In this document: positions 8,172 through 16,792 of the stretch, piece after piece
How positions within the stretch are numbered: position 1 is the stretch's first letter
Layout: the number at the start of each line of letters is the position of its first letter
Translations under genes and position numbers: made by a program
The notes under the pieces: generated by a model
Seen by the model: the letters and a program-made list of their open reading frames with translations, nothing else
Told to the model about the DNA's origin: nothing
Database searches by the model: none
Source: Leptospirillum ferrooxidans C2-3
GTDB taxonomy: Bacteria; Nitrospirota; Leptospirillia; Leptospirillales; Leptospirillaceae
DNA length: 64,000 nucleotides
Direction: 5' to 3'
Assembly (NCBI RefSeq): GCF_000284315.1
Contig: NC_017094.1
Location: 899,486 to 963,485 of the forward strand

Positions 8172-11100
8172 ATGTGGCTGACCAGACTTGCTCTTCGGAA
8201 CGCGATCGGTGTTCTGATGGCTTCCTTGGCGATCGTCTTGATCGGAGCACAGTCGGTCGCCAGACTACCAATCGATCTTTTTCCAAATCTTGCGGTTCCA
8301 GTGCTGATAATTGGGACTATTTATCCGGGAGCTTCTCCACTTGATGTGGAGCAAAGTGTTACTTACCCTCTCGAAAAGACCCTTTCAACAATCGATAATG
8401 TTTCCCATATACAGTCGCAGTCAAGAGAAGGAGTGTCTGCGATTCAAGTCTGGTTTAACTGGGGGGAAGACTTAAATGGGGGGATGGTCCAGGCCGTTCA
8501 GAAAATCAGTCAGATTCTGAATCAGCTACCTCCAGGCATCCAGCAGCCTTTTATCCTGAAGTTTGATATTGCCAATATTCCGGTTGTGTCCGTGACTGTA
8601 TCCGATCCTGCCCTTGATCAAGTCAAATTGTATGATCTTGCTTATAACACTATCGAGCCACAGCTTGAACAGCTGCCAAATGTTTCACAGGCGACCGTAA
8701 ATGGGGGGAAAGTTAGGCAGATCAATATCGATATGGATCCGCATCAACTTTTTGCGAGAAATCTCTCTATTATTCAGGTAGTGAATGCGATCAATGCTGC
8801 CAATCTCATTCTCCCGTCAGGGGATGTCAAGATTGGCTCGAAGGATTACAATCTTTTTACCAATAATCAAATCACCCACCATTTAGTCGATACTCTCTCA
8901 AATATTCCTGTCTCAACCCAAACGACTCCGGATGGAAGAATCGTTCCCATTTTCATCAAGGACTTTGCTAAGGTTTCTGACTCAGCTGAGACACAGACGA
9001 ATATTGTTCGGGTCAATGGACAAAATGCTGTTTATTTAGCAGTGAACAAACAGCCAGGGTCTAATACCGTGGGTGTTGTTGATGAGGTTAAAAAGGCCAT
9101 CCCGAAGCTTGTTGGGTTACCATCAGGAGTCCGACTGGATACTTTTTTTGATCAGTCGCAATATATTCGTCAGTCGATCAAAAGCTTATATCGGGAAATT
9201 TTTCAGGGCGCAATTCTCGCAATTCTGGTTATCCTTTTATTCCTTGGGGATATTTCAGCGACCGTCATTATCAGTCTGGCCATTCCTCTCTCTGCTCTTG
9301 TCGCATTAACTTTTCTTTCCTCATCCCATCAAACATTGAATGTTTTTACTTTTGGTGGGCTTGCTTTGGGGATAGGGCGACTCGTGGATGATTCAATCGT
9401 AGAGCTTGAGAATATTTACAGGCATTTTTCCATCGAAACAGAATCCCGTTCGATGGCTCTTTTGGGGGCGGCATCAGAAGTGGCTATGCCCATACTTGCC
9501 TCAACGATTACAACGGTCATTGTTTTCCTCCCCATTCTCTTCATGGAGGGGATTGGTAGACTTTTATTGACTCCGATGGCACTTACGATCACATTTGCTC
9601 TTTTTGCCTCATTTTTTGTATCCAGAACAGTAACGCCTCTTTTATGTTACCGATTTCTGAAAGTCCATAAATCTGTTTCCGAAGGTGTTTTGACCAAAGC
9701 TTTTTCATGGTTTAAAAGGGTCTTTTCCTCCATAGAGGAACGTTATGAAAAAGCTCTTTTGTATTCGATTCATCACAGGCGAAAAATTTTCCTTGGTGTG
9801 TTGAGTGTTTTTTTTGGTTCTTTGCCTCTGATTTATTTTATCGGGACAGAGTTTTTTCCTGCTCCTGATGAAAGTCAGTTTACAATTAATATTCAGGCTC
9901 CCCCTGGCACAAGAATTGAAATTACGACCCAGATTGCGAAAAAAATTGAAGATCTCATCCGGCAAACACTCCCCCCATCCGATGTCAGGCTCGTGGCTTC
10001 TAATATTGGTCTTCGCAATACGGCTGGGCGGGGAACTAATGGGGCTGCATCCGTTTTTACTGCCAATACAGGGCCTGATACAGGATTTGTCCAGGTTAAT
10101 CTTGTTGAACCCGATAAGAGAAGTGAGACAGCCGATCAGTTAATGGATAAAGTTCGCACTGCAATGCGAGGAAAGTTTCCCGGTGTGGGGATTTACTTTA
10201 TGCCAGGGGGATTGATTGAAAGAATTTTAAATTTTGGATACCAAGGGATTATCGATGTCGAGATTTATGGGTATGACCTGACCACAGCACAGCGTTTGGC
10301 AGATGTTCTCTCTCAAGGGATGCGCTCAATTTCGGGCGTTAAAGACGTTCAAGTTCTCCCCAATGACTTTCATTATCCAGAAATTGATGTTCAGGTTGAT
10401 CGGGTGAAAGCGGCCATGGTAGGGCTTTCCGAGCAGTCTATCGCATCAACTGTTTTATGGAGTTTTGTTGGAAACGAAAACAATCCATCAATTTATACGG
10501 ATCCGGCTACCGGGAATGAATATAATATTGTTGTACAGTTAGATCGTATTCACAGGCATTCGATGGAAGATCTTAAGAATGTATTTTTGACAAATGCGAA
10601 TGGTTCCCCGATTCTTTTGAGAGACGTTGCCACAATCCGTCAATCAAATGGTCCCAATGAAATAGATCGAAAAAAAATGACTCGTCTGATTACGATATCA
10701 GCCAATCCAGTAAACCGCTCTCTAGGGGATATCACGAAGGACCTGAAAGTCCTGCTTAAAAATACACCCCACCCGATCGGTTTTTCCGTTAAACTCTCCG
10801 GACAGATTGCTCAGCAAAAAGGGGCATTTCTATCTTTGGGTCTCGCCGTGTTGATGTCTATTCTGCTCGTCTATATGGTTCTTGCAACACAGTTTAGATC
10901 GCTTCTGGATCCCTTTGTCATCATGTTTTCGGTACCAATGAGTTTTACTGGAGTGATCTGGATCTTTTTTTTAACGGGAACTCCTTTTTCAACAATTGCC
11001 TTTATGGGAGTGATCATGACAGTAGGAATAGCCGTGAGCAATGGTGTTCTTTTGGTTGATTACACTAATCGATTGCAGCGGGAACATGGCCTTTCACTTG

Positions 11101-11366
11101 AGGACGCAGTTGTTCGAGCAGGGAAAACCCGACTTCGACCTGTTGTCATGACAAGCCTTGCGACGGTTGTTGGTCTTCTTCCCATGGCTCTTGGGCTTGA
11201 TATCGGGAGTTCCAATAGCCTGCCCCTGGCAAGGGCTGTTATTGGTGGCTTGACTCTTGCAACAGTCTTTACCCTGGTTTTGGTACCCACAGTTTATCTC
11301 TCTGTACACAAACGCTTTCCCTTGAAACAGCGCTCATCGGATGAGCTGAAATTTTTAGGGGAGTGA
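8172..11366 (+). CDS. RND-family inner-membrane efflux transporter (AcrB/HAE-like)
   Basis: The 1064-residue protein has the full RND layout: TM1 at residues ~10-30 followed by PIDLFPNLAVPVL, a large periplasmic loop, a block of TM helices from about 340, then the repeat in the second half. The proton-relay Asp pair is present in TM4 (GIGRLVDDSIVELEN). The lysine that AcrB carries in TM10 is replaced by Ser (GIAVSNGVLLVD), as in several non-AcrB subfamilies. It exports substrates from the periplasm or inner membrane with the adaptor and TolC encoded upstream. Substrate is unknown; the subtype looks more like the multidrug/lipophilic class than the metal class. Confidence 0.95.
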   Translation: MWLTRLALRNAIGVLMASLAIVLIGAQSVARLPIDLFPNLAVPVLIIGTIYPGASPLDVEQSVTYPLEKTLSTIDNVSHIQSQSREGVSAIQVWFNWGEDLNGGMVQAVQKISQILNQLPPGIQQPFILKFDIANIPVVSVTVSDPALDQVKLYDLAYNTIEPQLEQLPNVSQATVNGGKVRQINIDMDPHQLFARNLSIIQVVNAINAANLILPSGDVKIGSKDYNLFTNNQITHHLVDTLSNIPVSTQTTPDGRIVPIFIKDFAKVSDSAETQTNIVRVNGQNAVYLAVNKQPGSNTVGVVDEVKKAIPKLVGLPSGVRLDTFFDQSQYIRQSIKSLYREIFQGAILAILVILLFLGDISATVIISLAIPLSALVALTFLSSSHQTLNVFTFGGLALGIGRLVDDSIVELENIYRHFSIETESRSMALLGAASEVAMPILASTITTVIVFLPILFMEGIGRLLLTPMALTITFALFASFFVSRTVTPLLCYRFLKVHKSVSEGVLTKAFSWFKRVFSSIEERYEKALLYSIHHRRKIFLGVLSVFFGSLPLIYFIGTEFFPAPDESQFTINIQAPPGTRIEITTQIAKKIEDLIRQTLPPSDVRLVASNIGLRNTAGRGTNGAASVFTANTGPDTGFVQVNLVEPDKRSETADQLMDKVRTAMRGKFPGVGIYFMPGGLIERILNFGYQGIIDVEIYGYDLTTAQRLADVLSQGMRSISGVKDVQVLPNDFHYPEIDVQVDRVKAAMVGLSEQSIASTVLWSFVGNENNPSIYTDPATGNEYNIVVQLDRIHRHSMEDLKNVFLTNANGSPILLRDVATIRQSNGPNEIDRKKMTRLITISANPVNRSLGDITKDLKVLLKNTPHPIGFSVKLSGQIAQQKGAFLSLGLAVLMSILLVYMVLATQFRSLLDPFVIMFSVPMSFTGVIWIFFLTGTPFSTIAFMGVIMTVGIAVSNGVLLVDYTNRLQREHGLSLEDAVVRAGKTRLRPVVMTSLATVVGLLPMALGLDIGSSNSLPLARAVIGGLTLATVFTLVLVPTVYLSVHKRFPLKQRSSDELKFLGE

Positions 11367-11460
11367 TCTTTCTTTAAGTTTCTTCAACGGGTTTCGTCTG
11401 GTAAAATTGGGGTATAGATCTTATGAGACACTTCCATCAAGAACAGTCGAGGCTGGGGAG

Positions 11461-12051
11461 ATGAATATTATAGAGGTGAGGTTAGGAAAGGTTGCTCTGC
11501 AGAGTATTTTCCTTGGGCTGATTTCCTGTGGAGGGGTAATTGTGGCAGAAGGGGCCAATATCAGTTCTCTGCCTGCCGCGCCCAATTTTGTGGCTATTCC
11601 TCCGGTGACACCCTTTAATCCTTCTGGTGGGTCCCCTTTGGGGCAAACTCCCGGAGCTTTTGTGCCTCAACTGCCGAACTCATCTCTTCCGGTCGCGCCA
11701 TTGTCTGCCCCGATTATTCCACCTTCCCTTGGGTTGCCTCTTGGATCATTTTCTCCCGGGGCTCCTGTTTTATTCTCTCTTGGACCTCTATTGGGCGGAC
11801 CCATCCAGCAGGGAGCTGGTCTTTCAGCTCCCGTTCAGGCCTTTTCGATGGGGCCAGCGACCTTGCTCAATCAATTTGCTCAGCCCCCGCTTGTTCCCTA
11901 CGGACAGGTTGGTGTTCCTCCGGCTGCTTATAATCCTTCACTAGGAGGACAAGCCGGTAATCCCTTCGCTTTGACATGTAACTACTACTTTTTTGTGAAT
12001 TGCGGCGCGTCCGGTGGGCAAGCCCAAAACTTTAAATACTCAACCAGGTAA
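11461..12051 (+). CDS. Pro/Gly-rich exported protein of unknown function
   Basis: The 196-residue protein has a likely signal peptide (hydrophobic about 10-30, ending around VAEGA). An extended low-complexity chain rich in Pro, Gly, Ala, Leu and Ser follows, and the C-terminus has two Cys (LTCNYYFFVNCG) that could form a disulfide. No domain is recognised. It lies 94 bases after the RND gene on the same strand, so it may belong to the export operon or have its own promoter. I chose ATG 11461, which starts directly at the signal peptide; a TTG at 11407 would place 18 extra residues before it. It could be a surface or matrix protein, but function is unknown. Confidence 0.6.
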   Translation: MNIIEVRLGKVALQSIFLGLISCGGVIVAEGANISSLPAAPNFVAIPPVTPFNPSGGSPLGQTPGAFVPQLPNSSLPVAPLSAPIIPPSLGLPLGSFSPGAPVLFSLGPLLGGPIQQGAGLSAPVQAFSMGPATLLNQFAQPPLVPYGQVGVPPAAYNPSLGGQAGNPFALTCNYYFFVNCGASGGQAQNFKYSTR

Positions 12052-12069
12052 AGTGTTACGAGCAGATGG

Positions 12070-12990
12070 TCAAGTTTTTTCCATCCATCCTGATGTGAAG
12101 ATCCTTGTTCCCAACTTAACCAATGGTGCGGGTTCAGCATCGACCTCTTGACGTGTAATGGCGCAAAGTGTGGAATTCGCAAGGAAGTCAGGTAGTGAAA
12201 GTCCAATAATTGACCCACTATCAAGCTCATTTTTTGCTGCAGATGCGGGGAGGATTGTTATTCCTACTCCTGTCATGACAATTTTCAGGATGAGATCTGT
12301 GTCTGTTGTCTCCATCGTGACATTAAGCGAGAGTGCATTTTTTTGTGCTTCATAATCAATAAAGTCCCTTAACAGATTTTTTTTGTTGGGAAGAATGAGT
12401 GGGAAAGATTTGAGGGTGCCAACATCTCTTTGCCATTTTTCCTTTGAAATTGTTGGAGATGCCAAAATAAGCAAGTTTGAGGGGCCTCCAACCGGATGAA
12501 TGGATAGATGACTCAGTCCATTTTTGATATGGGGAGCATCTGGAACATGCGTGAGGATGATATCCGTTTTTCCGGCAAGGAGTTCAGAGATCATATCCTG
12601 ATCGAGTCCCTGATGAATGGAAACGGTAGCGTTTTTATACGTCCCGCGAACAAAAGATGTGAAGGGAGTATTCCGGGTGAATCCGGTGGCAAACCCAATG
12701 CCGACCGAAAGCTGTTCAACTTTTATGGCAGGCATTTTTTCTGTCATGATTTTGGATGTATTCTTGACTTGGTCCCATATGCTTTTTGCATGATCAAGAA
12801 AAAGAATTCCATTTGGAGATAAAAAAACCCTGCGGCCGACTCTATTAAAAAGTCTGACTCCAAACTCTTCTTCAAGGAGCTGGATTTGGGTCGACACGGC
12901 TGGTTGGGTCACTCCCAATATTTTAGCTGCCTGAGAAAAGTTCAAAGTTTGTGTCACAGTTAAAAAAGTGTGGATTTGGGAGAGTGTCAT
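12070..12990 (-). CDS. LysR-family transcriptional regulator
   Basis: The 306-residue protein has the N-terminal winged HTH of LysR regulators (TLSQIHTFLTVTQTLNFSQAAKILGVTQPAVSTQI) and a C-terminal substrate-binding-like domain. LysR proteins usually activate a divergent gene in response to a small molecule. Here the divergent neighbour is the TolC gene that opens the ABC-2 export operon. I chose the ATG at 12990, preceded by AAGGGA six bases away; an upstream in-frame start at 13035 has no such site. It is convergent with the preceding Pro/Gly-rich gene, with only 18 bases between their ends. The inducer is unknown. Confidence 0.93.
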   Translation of the reverse strand: MTLSQIHTFLTVTQTLNFSQAAKILGVTQPAVSTQIQLLEEEFGVRLFNRVGRRVFLSPNGILFLDHAKSIWDQVKNTSKIMTEKMPAIKVEQLSVGIGFATGFTRNTPFTSFVRGTYKNATVSIHQGLDQDMISELLAGKTDIILTHVPDAPHIKNGLSHLSIHPVGGPSNLLILASPTISKEKWQRDVGTLKSFPLILPNKKNLLRDFIDYEAQKNALSLNVTMETTDTDLILKIVMTGVGITILPASAAKNELDSGSIIGLSLPDFLANSTLCAITRQEVDAEPAPLVKLGTRIFTSGWMEKT

Positions 12991-13184
12991 AATGTGTCCC
13001 TTTTGGGTTTCAGTAACAATAAATGCTTTTAACATATTGAGTTAATAAGCATTGAAAGGATCTTTTTCATGCTTTTGTTCGATGGTATGATCAATATATG
13101 AATAAATTTTATCATGTAATTTCTGAAATGGAAAGAGACTTTTTCGTGGGAGTGGTGTTTTTTGATTAACTTGGTGAATAACCT
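12991..13184. promoter_or_regulatory. Divergent LysR / TolC intergenic region
   Basis: This is a 194-base AT-rich region between divergent genes. A possible plus-strand promoter is TTGTTC at 13075-13080 and TATGAA at 13097-13102, spaced 16. Around 13088-13115 there is a loose dyad (TGAT ... ATCA) with several T-N11-A matches, where a LysR protein could bind. These are weak matches; the arrangement is the main argument. Confidence 0.4.
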
Positions 13185-14597
13185 TTGAAAACAGATTGCA
13201 TGAATATGTTGGGCCGGAAGAACTATTTCCTTTCTTTGTTATTGTCATTGATGGTGTTTTTCCCTTACCAGTCAATCTCCTTTGCCTCGTCACCTGTCCC
13301 TGAATCCTCTTCCAACGACTCCGATCCGTCGCGTTATTATCTTCTGACATTGAGAAATGCTCTTGGCATGGCTGTTCGGGATCAGCCATTAATCAAGGCT
13401 GCTGAGGAAGGAGAAAATATTTCAATTGCTGGGGTTGGAATTGCCAAAAGCCAGTATTATCCTACCCTTAACGGCTCAACCACCTATACGAGGGAAACCG
13501 GTAATTTCGGACCCCAGCCCGGCTTTCCCTTTACCATTCCGGAATCTCCTGTTTCCTACGATTTTTATCAGGCACAACTCTCCTTGTCTGAGACACTCTT
13601 TGCCTTTGGTCGACGGCGGGCCCAGGTTGCCCAGAATAAAGAACTTGCAAGTGCCTCCCGTCGCCAGATAGAGGAAACCTTGTCAGAGACTATCCTGAAT
13701 GTCGAGAAGGCGTACTTTTCGGTACTGAGAGATCAAAACCTTGTTCAAGTTGACCGTCTGACAATAAAGGATATGGAACTCCAGCTGGCTGTAGCGAAAG
13801 CGCGCTTTTCGGATGGAGTCGCAAATGGATACGATGTTCTGAATGCAAGAGTGAATCTTTCGAATTTTCATTTGACAGAAGTGCAGGATGAAAACCATCT
13901 CAGAGTGGACGAGCTTGCCTTGAACCATGCAATGGGAGTTATTGGGCGATCACCATATCGAGTCGCCCCGGTCAACGATGCTTCTGTTGTGATACCGGAT
14001 GAGTCATCCGCTATCAGTCAGGCACTTTCCCGGAGGCCTGACTTGAGAGTTCTCAATAGTCAGCTTCGAGCCCAAGAGCAAGCTATCCGTTTCAATCAGG
14101 CTCAGTTTCTTCCCACCGTGACGCTTCTGGGGAACTACTCTTTTGATAGCGAATTCTTTCCACTTGTATACAACTGGTCGGCGGCTGCAACAGTCAATGT
14201 TCCAATTTTCAACGGTTTTTTAAATGTTGAGCAAGTGAGGCAATCGAGAGCCCAGAAGCGACAGCAAATTGATCAGAGGGAAGCATTACGGCAAACAATC
14301 GTGCAGGCCGTTGATAGTGATCTTTTAAACCTGAGAACGGATGCGGCCAAAATTCGGGATTCTTCCGTTCTGACTGATCAGGCGGTCAAGAACCTTGCTC
14401 TGGCTGAGGAGGAGTTTCGTGTTGGAACCGGGACAACCGTGGCTGTTTCCCAAGCAGAGAGGGATTTGGCCAGAGCAAGGGCTGGCCTCGTAAGGGATCG
14501 TTCTCAGCAATCTATTGATATGGCTCAGCTCAAGAAAGATATGGGAACAAATTTTGATTTTGGAAATCACAGAATCCCCTCTGGGCCTTTACCATGA
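13185..14597 (+). CDS. TolC-family outer-membrane efflux protein (ABC-2 export cluster)
   Basis: The 470-residue protein has a signal peptide (LSLLLSLMVFFPYQSISFAS) and the outer membrane efflux protein repeats (LTLRNALGMAVRDQP near 50, SETLFAFGRR, LAEEEFRVGTGTTVAVSQAERDL). It resembles the TolC protein at 5615 over its whole length. Its start is uncertain: TTG 13185 has GGTGA seven bases upstream, while ATG 13200 and 13206 are closer to the signal peptide. Its stop overlaps the next ATG (ATGA). No RND gene follows; the downstream transporter is ABC-2 type, so the duct probably serves an ABC exporter. Confidence 0.93.
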   Translation: MKTDCMNMLGRKNYFLSLLLSLMVFFPYQSISFASSPVPESSSNDSDPSRYYLLTLRNALGMAVRDQPLIKAAEEGENISIAGVGIAKSQYYPTLNGSTTYTRETGNFGPQPGFPFTIPESPVSYDFYQAQLSLSETLFAFGRRRAQVAQNKELASASRRQIEETLSETILNVEKAYFSVLRDQNLVQVDRLTIKDMELQLAVAKARFSDGVANGYDVLNARVNLSNFHLTEVQDENHLRVDELALNHAMGVIGRSPYRVAPVNDASVVIPDESSAISQALSRRPDLRVLNSQLRAQEQAIRFNQAQFLPTVTLLGNYSFDSEFFPLVYNWSAAATVNVPIFNGFLNVEQVRQSRAQKRQQIDQREALRQTIVQAVDSDLLNLRTDAAKIRDSSVLTDQAVKNLALAEEEFRVGTGTTVAVSQAERDLARARAGLVRDRSQQSIDMAQLKKDMGTNFDFGNHRIPSGPLP

Positions 14598-15328
14598 GAA
14601 CATGGTATGCCATCGTGCTTTGTTCTTCTTTTTTCTTTGGTATTTTTTTGAGTGCACCCAAGGCTGAGGCTGACCCCCCCTCTCCTTTTGTTCCTGAGGC
14701 TCCAATGGTGAAGCATCCCCCGACTGAATCCCCGTCAATTATGGATGGAGGAGGTTGGACTATTGCTCCCTTTGTCTCGTACTATACTCTAACAGGTGGC
14801 GGTGCTTCCCGTTATTTTAACAGCGCATTGGGAATCGGGGGCGAACTGGAAAAACCTCTCGCTGCTTCAATGTCTCATTGGCGATGGAATGTAGATGGAT
14901 CTTACCTTCAGATGACTCCGGGGCCGACTCTTTTTGTCACTTCTTCCCAGAATTCCCTGTTTGGACAGCCTACCCAGACCCCGATCCTATCTCCTGTTCC
15001 GGGCTCGGCAAGTATTACTGGGTGGATTCTGAGAACTGGCCTTGCAAGGGGCTTTCCCCAAATGCTTCCCGATGGATGGCTTGGGCACGGTGTTGTCATC
15101 CCTTATCTTCGTTTTGACGTTGGCGGGGTTGACCTAGCTGCAACAGGAGCGGGTGGCTTGTCTGGACACCCTTTCGGTGTTTCTGTTGACGGGGGAGCGG
15201 GTGTTTCTTTGAGGGTTCCTTCTTCTCCAATGGGTGTTTTTATGGAAATAACGCCTACCGAGATTCTGATTTCTGGGGAAGCACTGTTCATGACTCCCCT
15301 CACAGCGGGGATTACGTTCCATTTTTAA
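14594..15328 (+). CDS. Exported outer-membrane beta-barrel-like protein (paralogue of the 4200 gene)
   Basis: The 244-residue protein has a clear signal peptide (IVLCSSFFFGIFLSAPKAEA) and then a Gly/aromatic-rich barrel-like body ending in FHF. It shares the C-terminal pattern with the product at 4200 (PYLRFDVGGV, GGLSGH, GVFMEI against GFFVEV, and an aromatic end). Both genes are beside a TolC gene, here immediately downstream with a four-base overlap, at 4200 one gene upstream. No Pfam-type domain is recognised. A role as an accessory outer-membrane component of an exporter is an inference from this repeated linkage. Confidence 0.75.
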   Translation: MRTWYAIVLCSSFFFGIFLSAPKAEADPPSPFVPEAPMVKHPPTESPSIMDGGGWTIAPFVSYYTLTGGGASRYFNSALGIGGELEKPLAASMSHWRWNVDGSYLQMTPGPTLFVTSSQNSLFGQPTQTPILSPVPGSASITGWILRTGLARGFPQMLPDGWLGHGVVIPYLRFDVGGVDLAATGAGGLSGHPFGVSVDGGAGVSLRVPSSPMGVFMEITPTEILISGEALFMTPLTAGITFHF

Positions 15329-15382
15329 GAATTATCTGGGTTAGCGAGATGCTTTTCCATTTGTCCAGGAGGGTTTTTCGGT

Positions 15383-16021
15383 ATGGAAAAAGAGCCAATA
15401 GACGAGGATCGTCGAAGATTTGCCCAGATGGGTATTACTCAGGAGTCATTGGATCCGGGAAAGAAAAAAATATTTTACGCATTGGCATCGGTCGTAACAC
15501 TTGTTTTTCTTTCAGGGATTTTTTATACCGTTTTCTTTTATGTGACTCTTCCCAACCACCATACTCTTTCAAGACCCGGACAGCCCCAGGTTGACTCGGT
15601 TCCTTTGCCGGTTCCCCCTTCAACAATGTTTCCTGGGGTGGGGGCTTCTAAAAAAAGTATTTTGACTCAAGAGAATCGTTATTTTATTTCATCAGTTGGG
15701 GGGATTCGATCGGAAGGTGATGGCCTTACGCTGATTCTGACTCTTCATATCGAGCCGACGCTTGAAGGGGCAAATGGCATATCGCTTATCTTGTCCACTC
15801 CACCCCGGTGGGTCGATGGCAGCCAGGGGTCTATGGAGGGAACTCTGGATTGGGATAAGTCAAGGCTTTTGAAACCGGGAGAAACAGTGACTTTCCCCAT
15901 TCATTTTGTCAAAAAACCAAGAACTGGAAAGTTTGACCTTTATATTGGGTTTCTGGGAAATCAGGGAATGTCAAAAAAACGTTACCCCATACACTTCTCC
16001 GGCTTAAAGGTTCCTTCATGA
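15383..16021 (+). CDS. Single-pass membrane protein with a periplasmic beta-rich domain, unknown function
   Basis: The 212-residue protein has about 25 charged N-terminal residues, one transmembrane helix at about 29-52 (IFYALASVVTLVFLSGIFYTVFFY), a Pro-rich linker and a C-terminal domain of alternating beta-strand pattern (about 85-210). That is the topology of an inner-membrane-anchored periplasmic protein. It sits between the TolC/outer-membrane genes and the ABC ATPase, the place where an adaptor would be expected, but it has no lipoyl or hairpin motifs of the HlyD family. I do not recognise a family. Confidence 0.65.
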   Translation: MEKEPIDEDRRRFAQMGITQESLDPGKKKIFYALASVVTLVFLSGIFYTVFFYVTLPNHHTLSRPGQPQVDSVPLPVPPSTMFPGVGASKKSILTQENRYFISSVGGIRSEGDGLTLILTLHIEPTLEGANGISLILSTPPRWVDGSQGSMEGTLDWDKSRLLKPGETVTFPIHFVKKPRTGKFDLYIGFLGNQGMSKKRYPIHFSGLKVPS

Positions 16022-16039
16022 CGGAGGTTTCGGTCTTTT

Positions 16040-16792
16040 ATGCCTGATAAAACTGAGAGGGTTTTGGAAGCAAGGAATCTTTCCAAAACTTTCCTGAATG
16101 GATCCAAAATCGCTTTGGGTGGGGTAAGCCTGGATCTCTACAGAGGTGAAATCCTCTCGATTGTCGGACCAAATGGTGCTGGCAAGTCGACCCTTATTCA
16201 AATTCTTTTGGGACTTCTGCACCCGAATACCGGTTCCCTCAATATCCTTGGTGTTGATGCAATAAGACATAGGAGACTGATTGCCCACAGGATTAACTAT
16301 GCCTCGACAGACCTTTCCCTTCCATACTCTCTGACTGTTTTTGAAAATCTCAAGGTCTACTCATTCATTTATAATCTGGCAGATTGGAGAACGAAGGTTG
16401 ACTCTATTCTCTCGGATTTCGGCCTATCGGAGATTGCCAGTCGTCGGGTGGGAAGCCTTTCAACCGGACAGGTGGCGAAACTCGGAATAGCAAAAGCCCT
16501 TCTTACGGAACCGGAGATTCTTTTTCTTGATGAACCAACCGCAACGCTTGATCCTGAGGTGTCTGGACATCTGAGAGAATTCCTTAGAAAAAGGGTTCTT
16601 GATACAGGCATGTCTCTTTTGTACACCTCACACAACATGAGGGAAGTGGAGAGACTTTCTGATCGAATCATTCTTTTGGGAGGAGGAAAAATCATTAAAG
16701 AGGGAATGATTGGAGATCTTTTAAAAAGTAATTCTGCTGCTGATCTGGAATCTCTCTTTCTTGATACAGTCAAGAAAACGGCCTCATGGTAA
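16040..16792 (+). CDS. ABC-2 type exporter, ATP-binding subunit
   Basis: The 250-residue protein has Walker A GPNGAGKST at 43-51, signature LSTGQ in VGSLSTGQVAKLGIAKAL, Walker B ILFLDEPTATLDP, and the switch His in YTSHNM. This is the DrrA/CcmA-like class that powers ABC-2 exporters of drugs, lipids or polysaccharides. The usual Q-loop glutamine after the Walker A domain is not obvious (RINYASTDLSLPYSLTV). Its last seven bases overlap the start of the permease gene, so the two are translationally coupled. It belongs to the operon beginning at 13185. Substrate unknown. Confidence 0.93.
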   Translation: MPDKTERVLEARNLSKTFLNGSKIALGGVSLDLYRGEILSIVGPNGAGKSTLIQILLGLLHPNTGSLNILGVDAIRHRRLIAHRINYASTDLSLPYSLTVFENLKVYSFIYNLADWRTKVDSILSDFGLSEIASRRVGSLSTGQVAKLGIAKALLTEPEILFLDEPTATLDPEVSGHLREFLRKRVLDTGMSLLYTSHNMREVERLSDRIILLGGGKIIKEGMIGDLLKSNSAADLESLFLDTVKKTASW

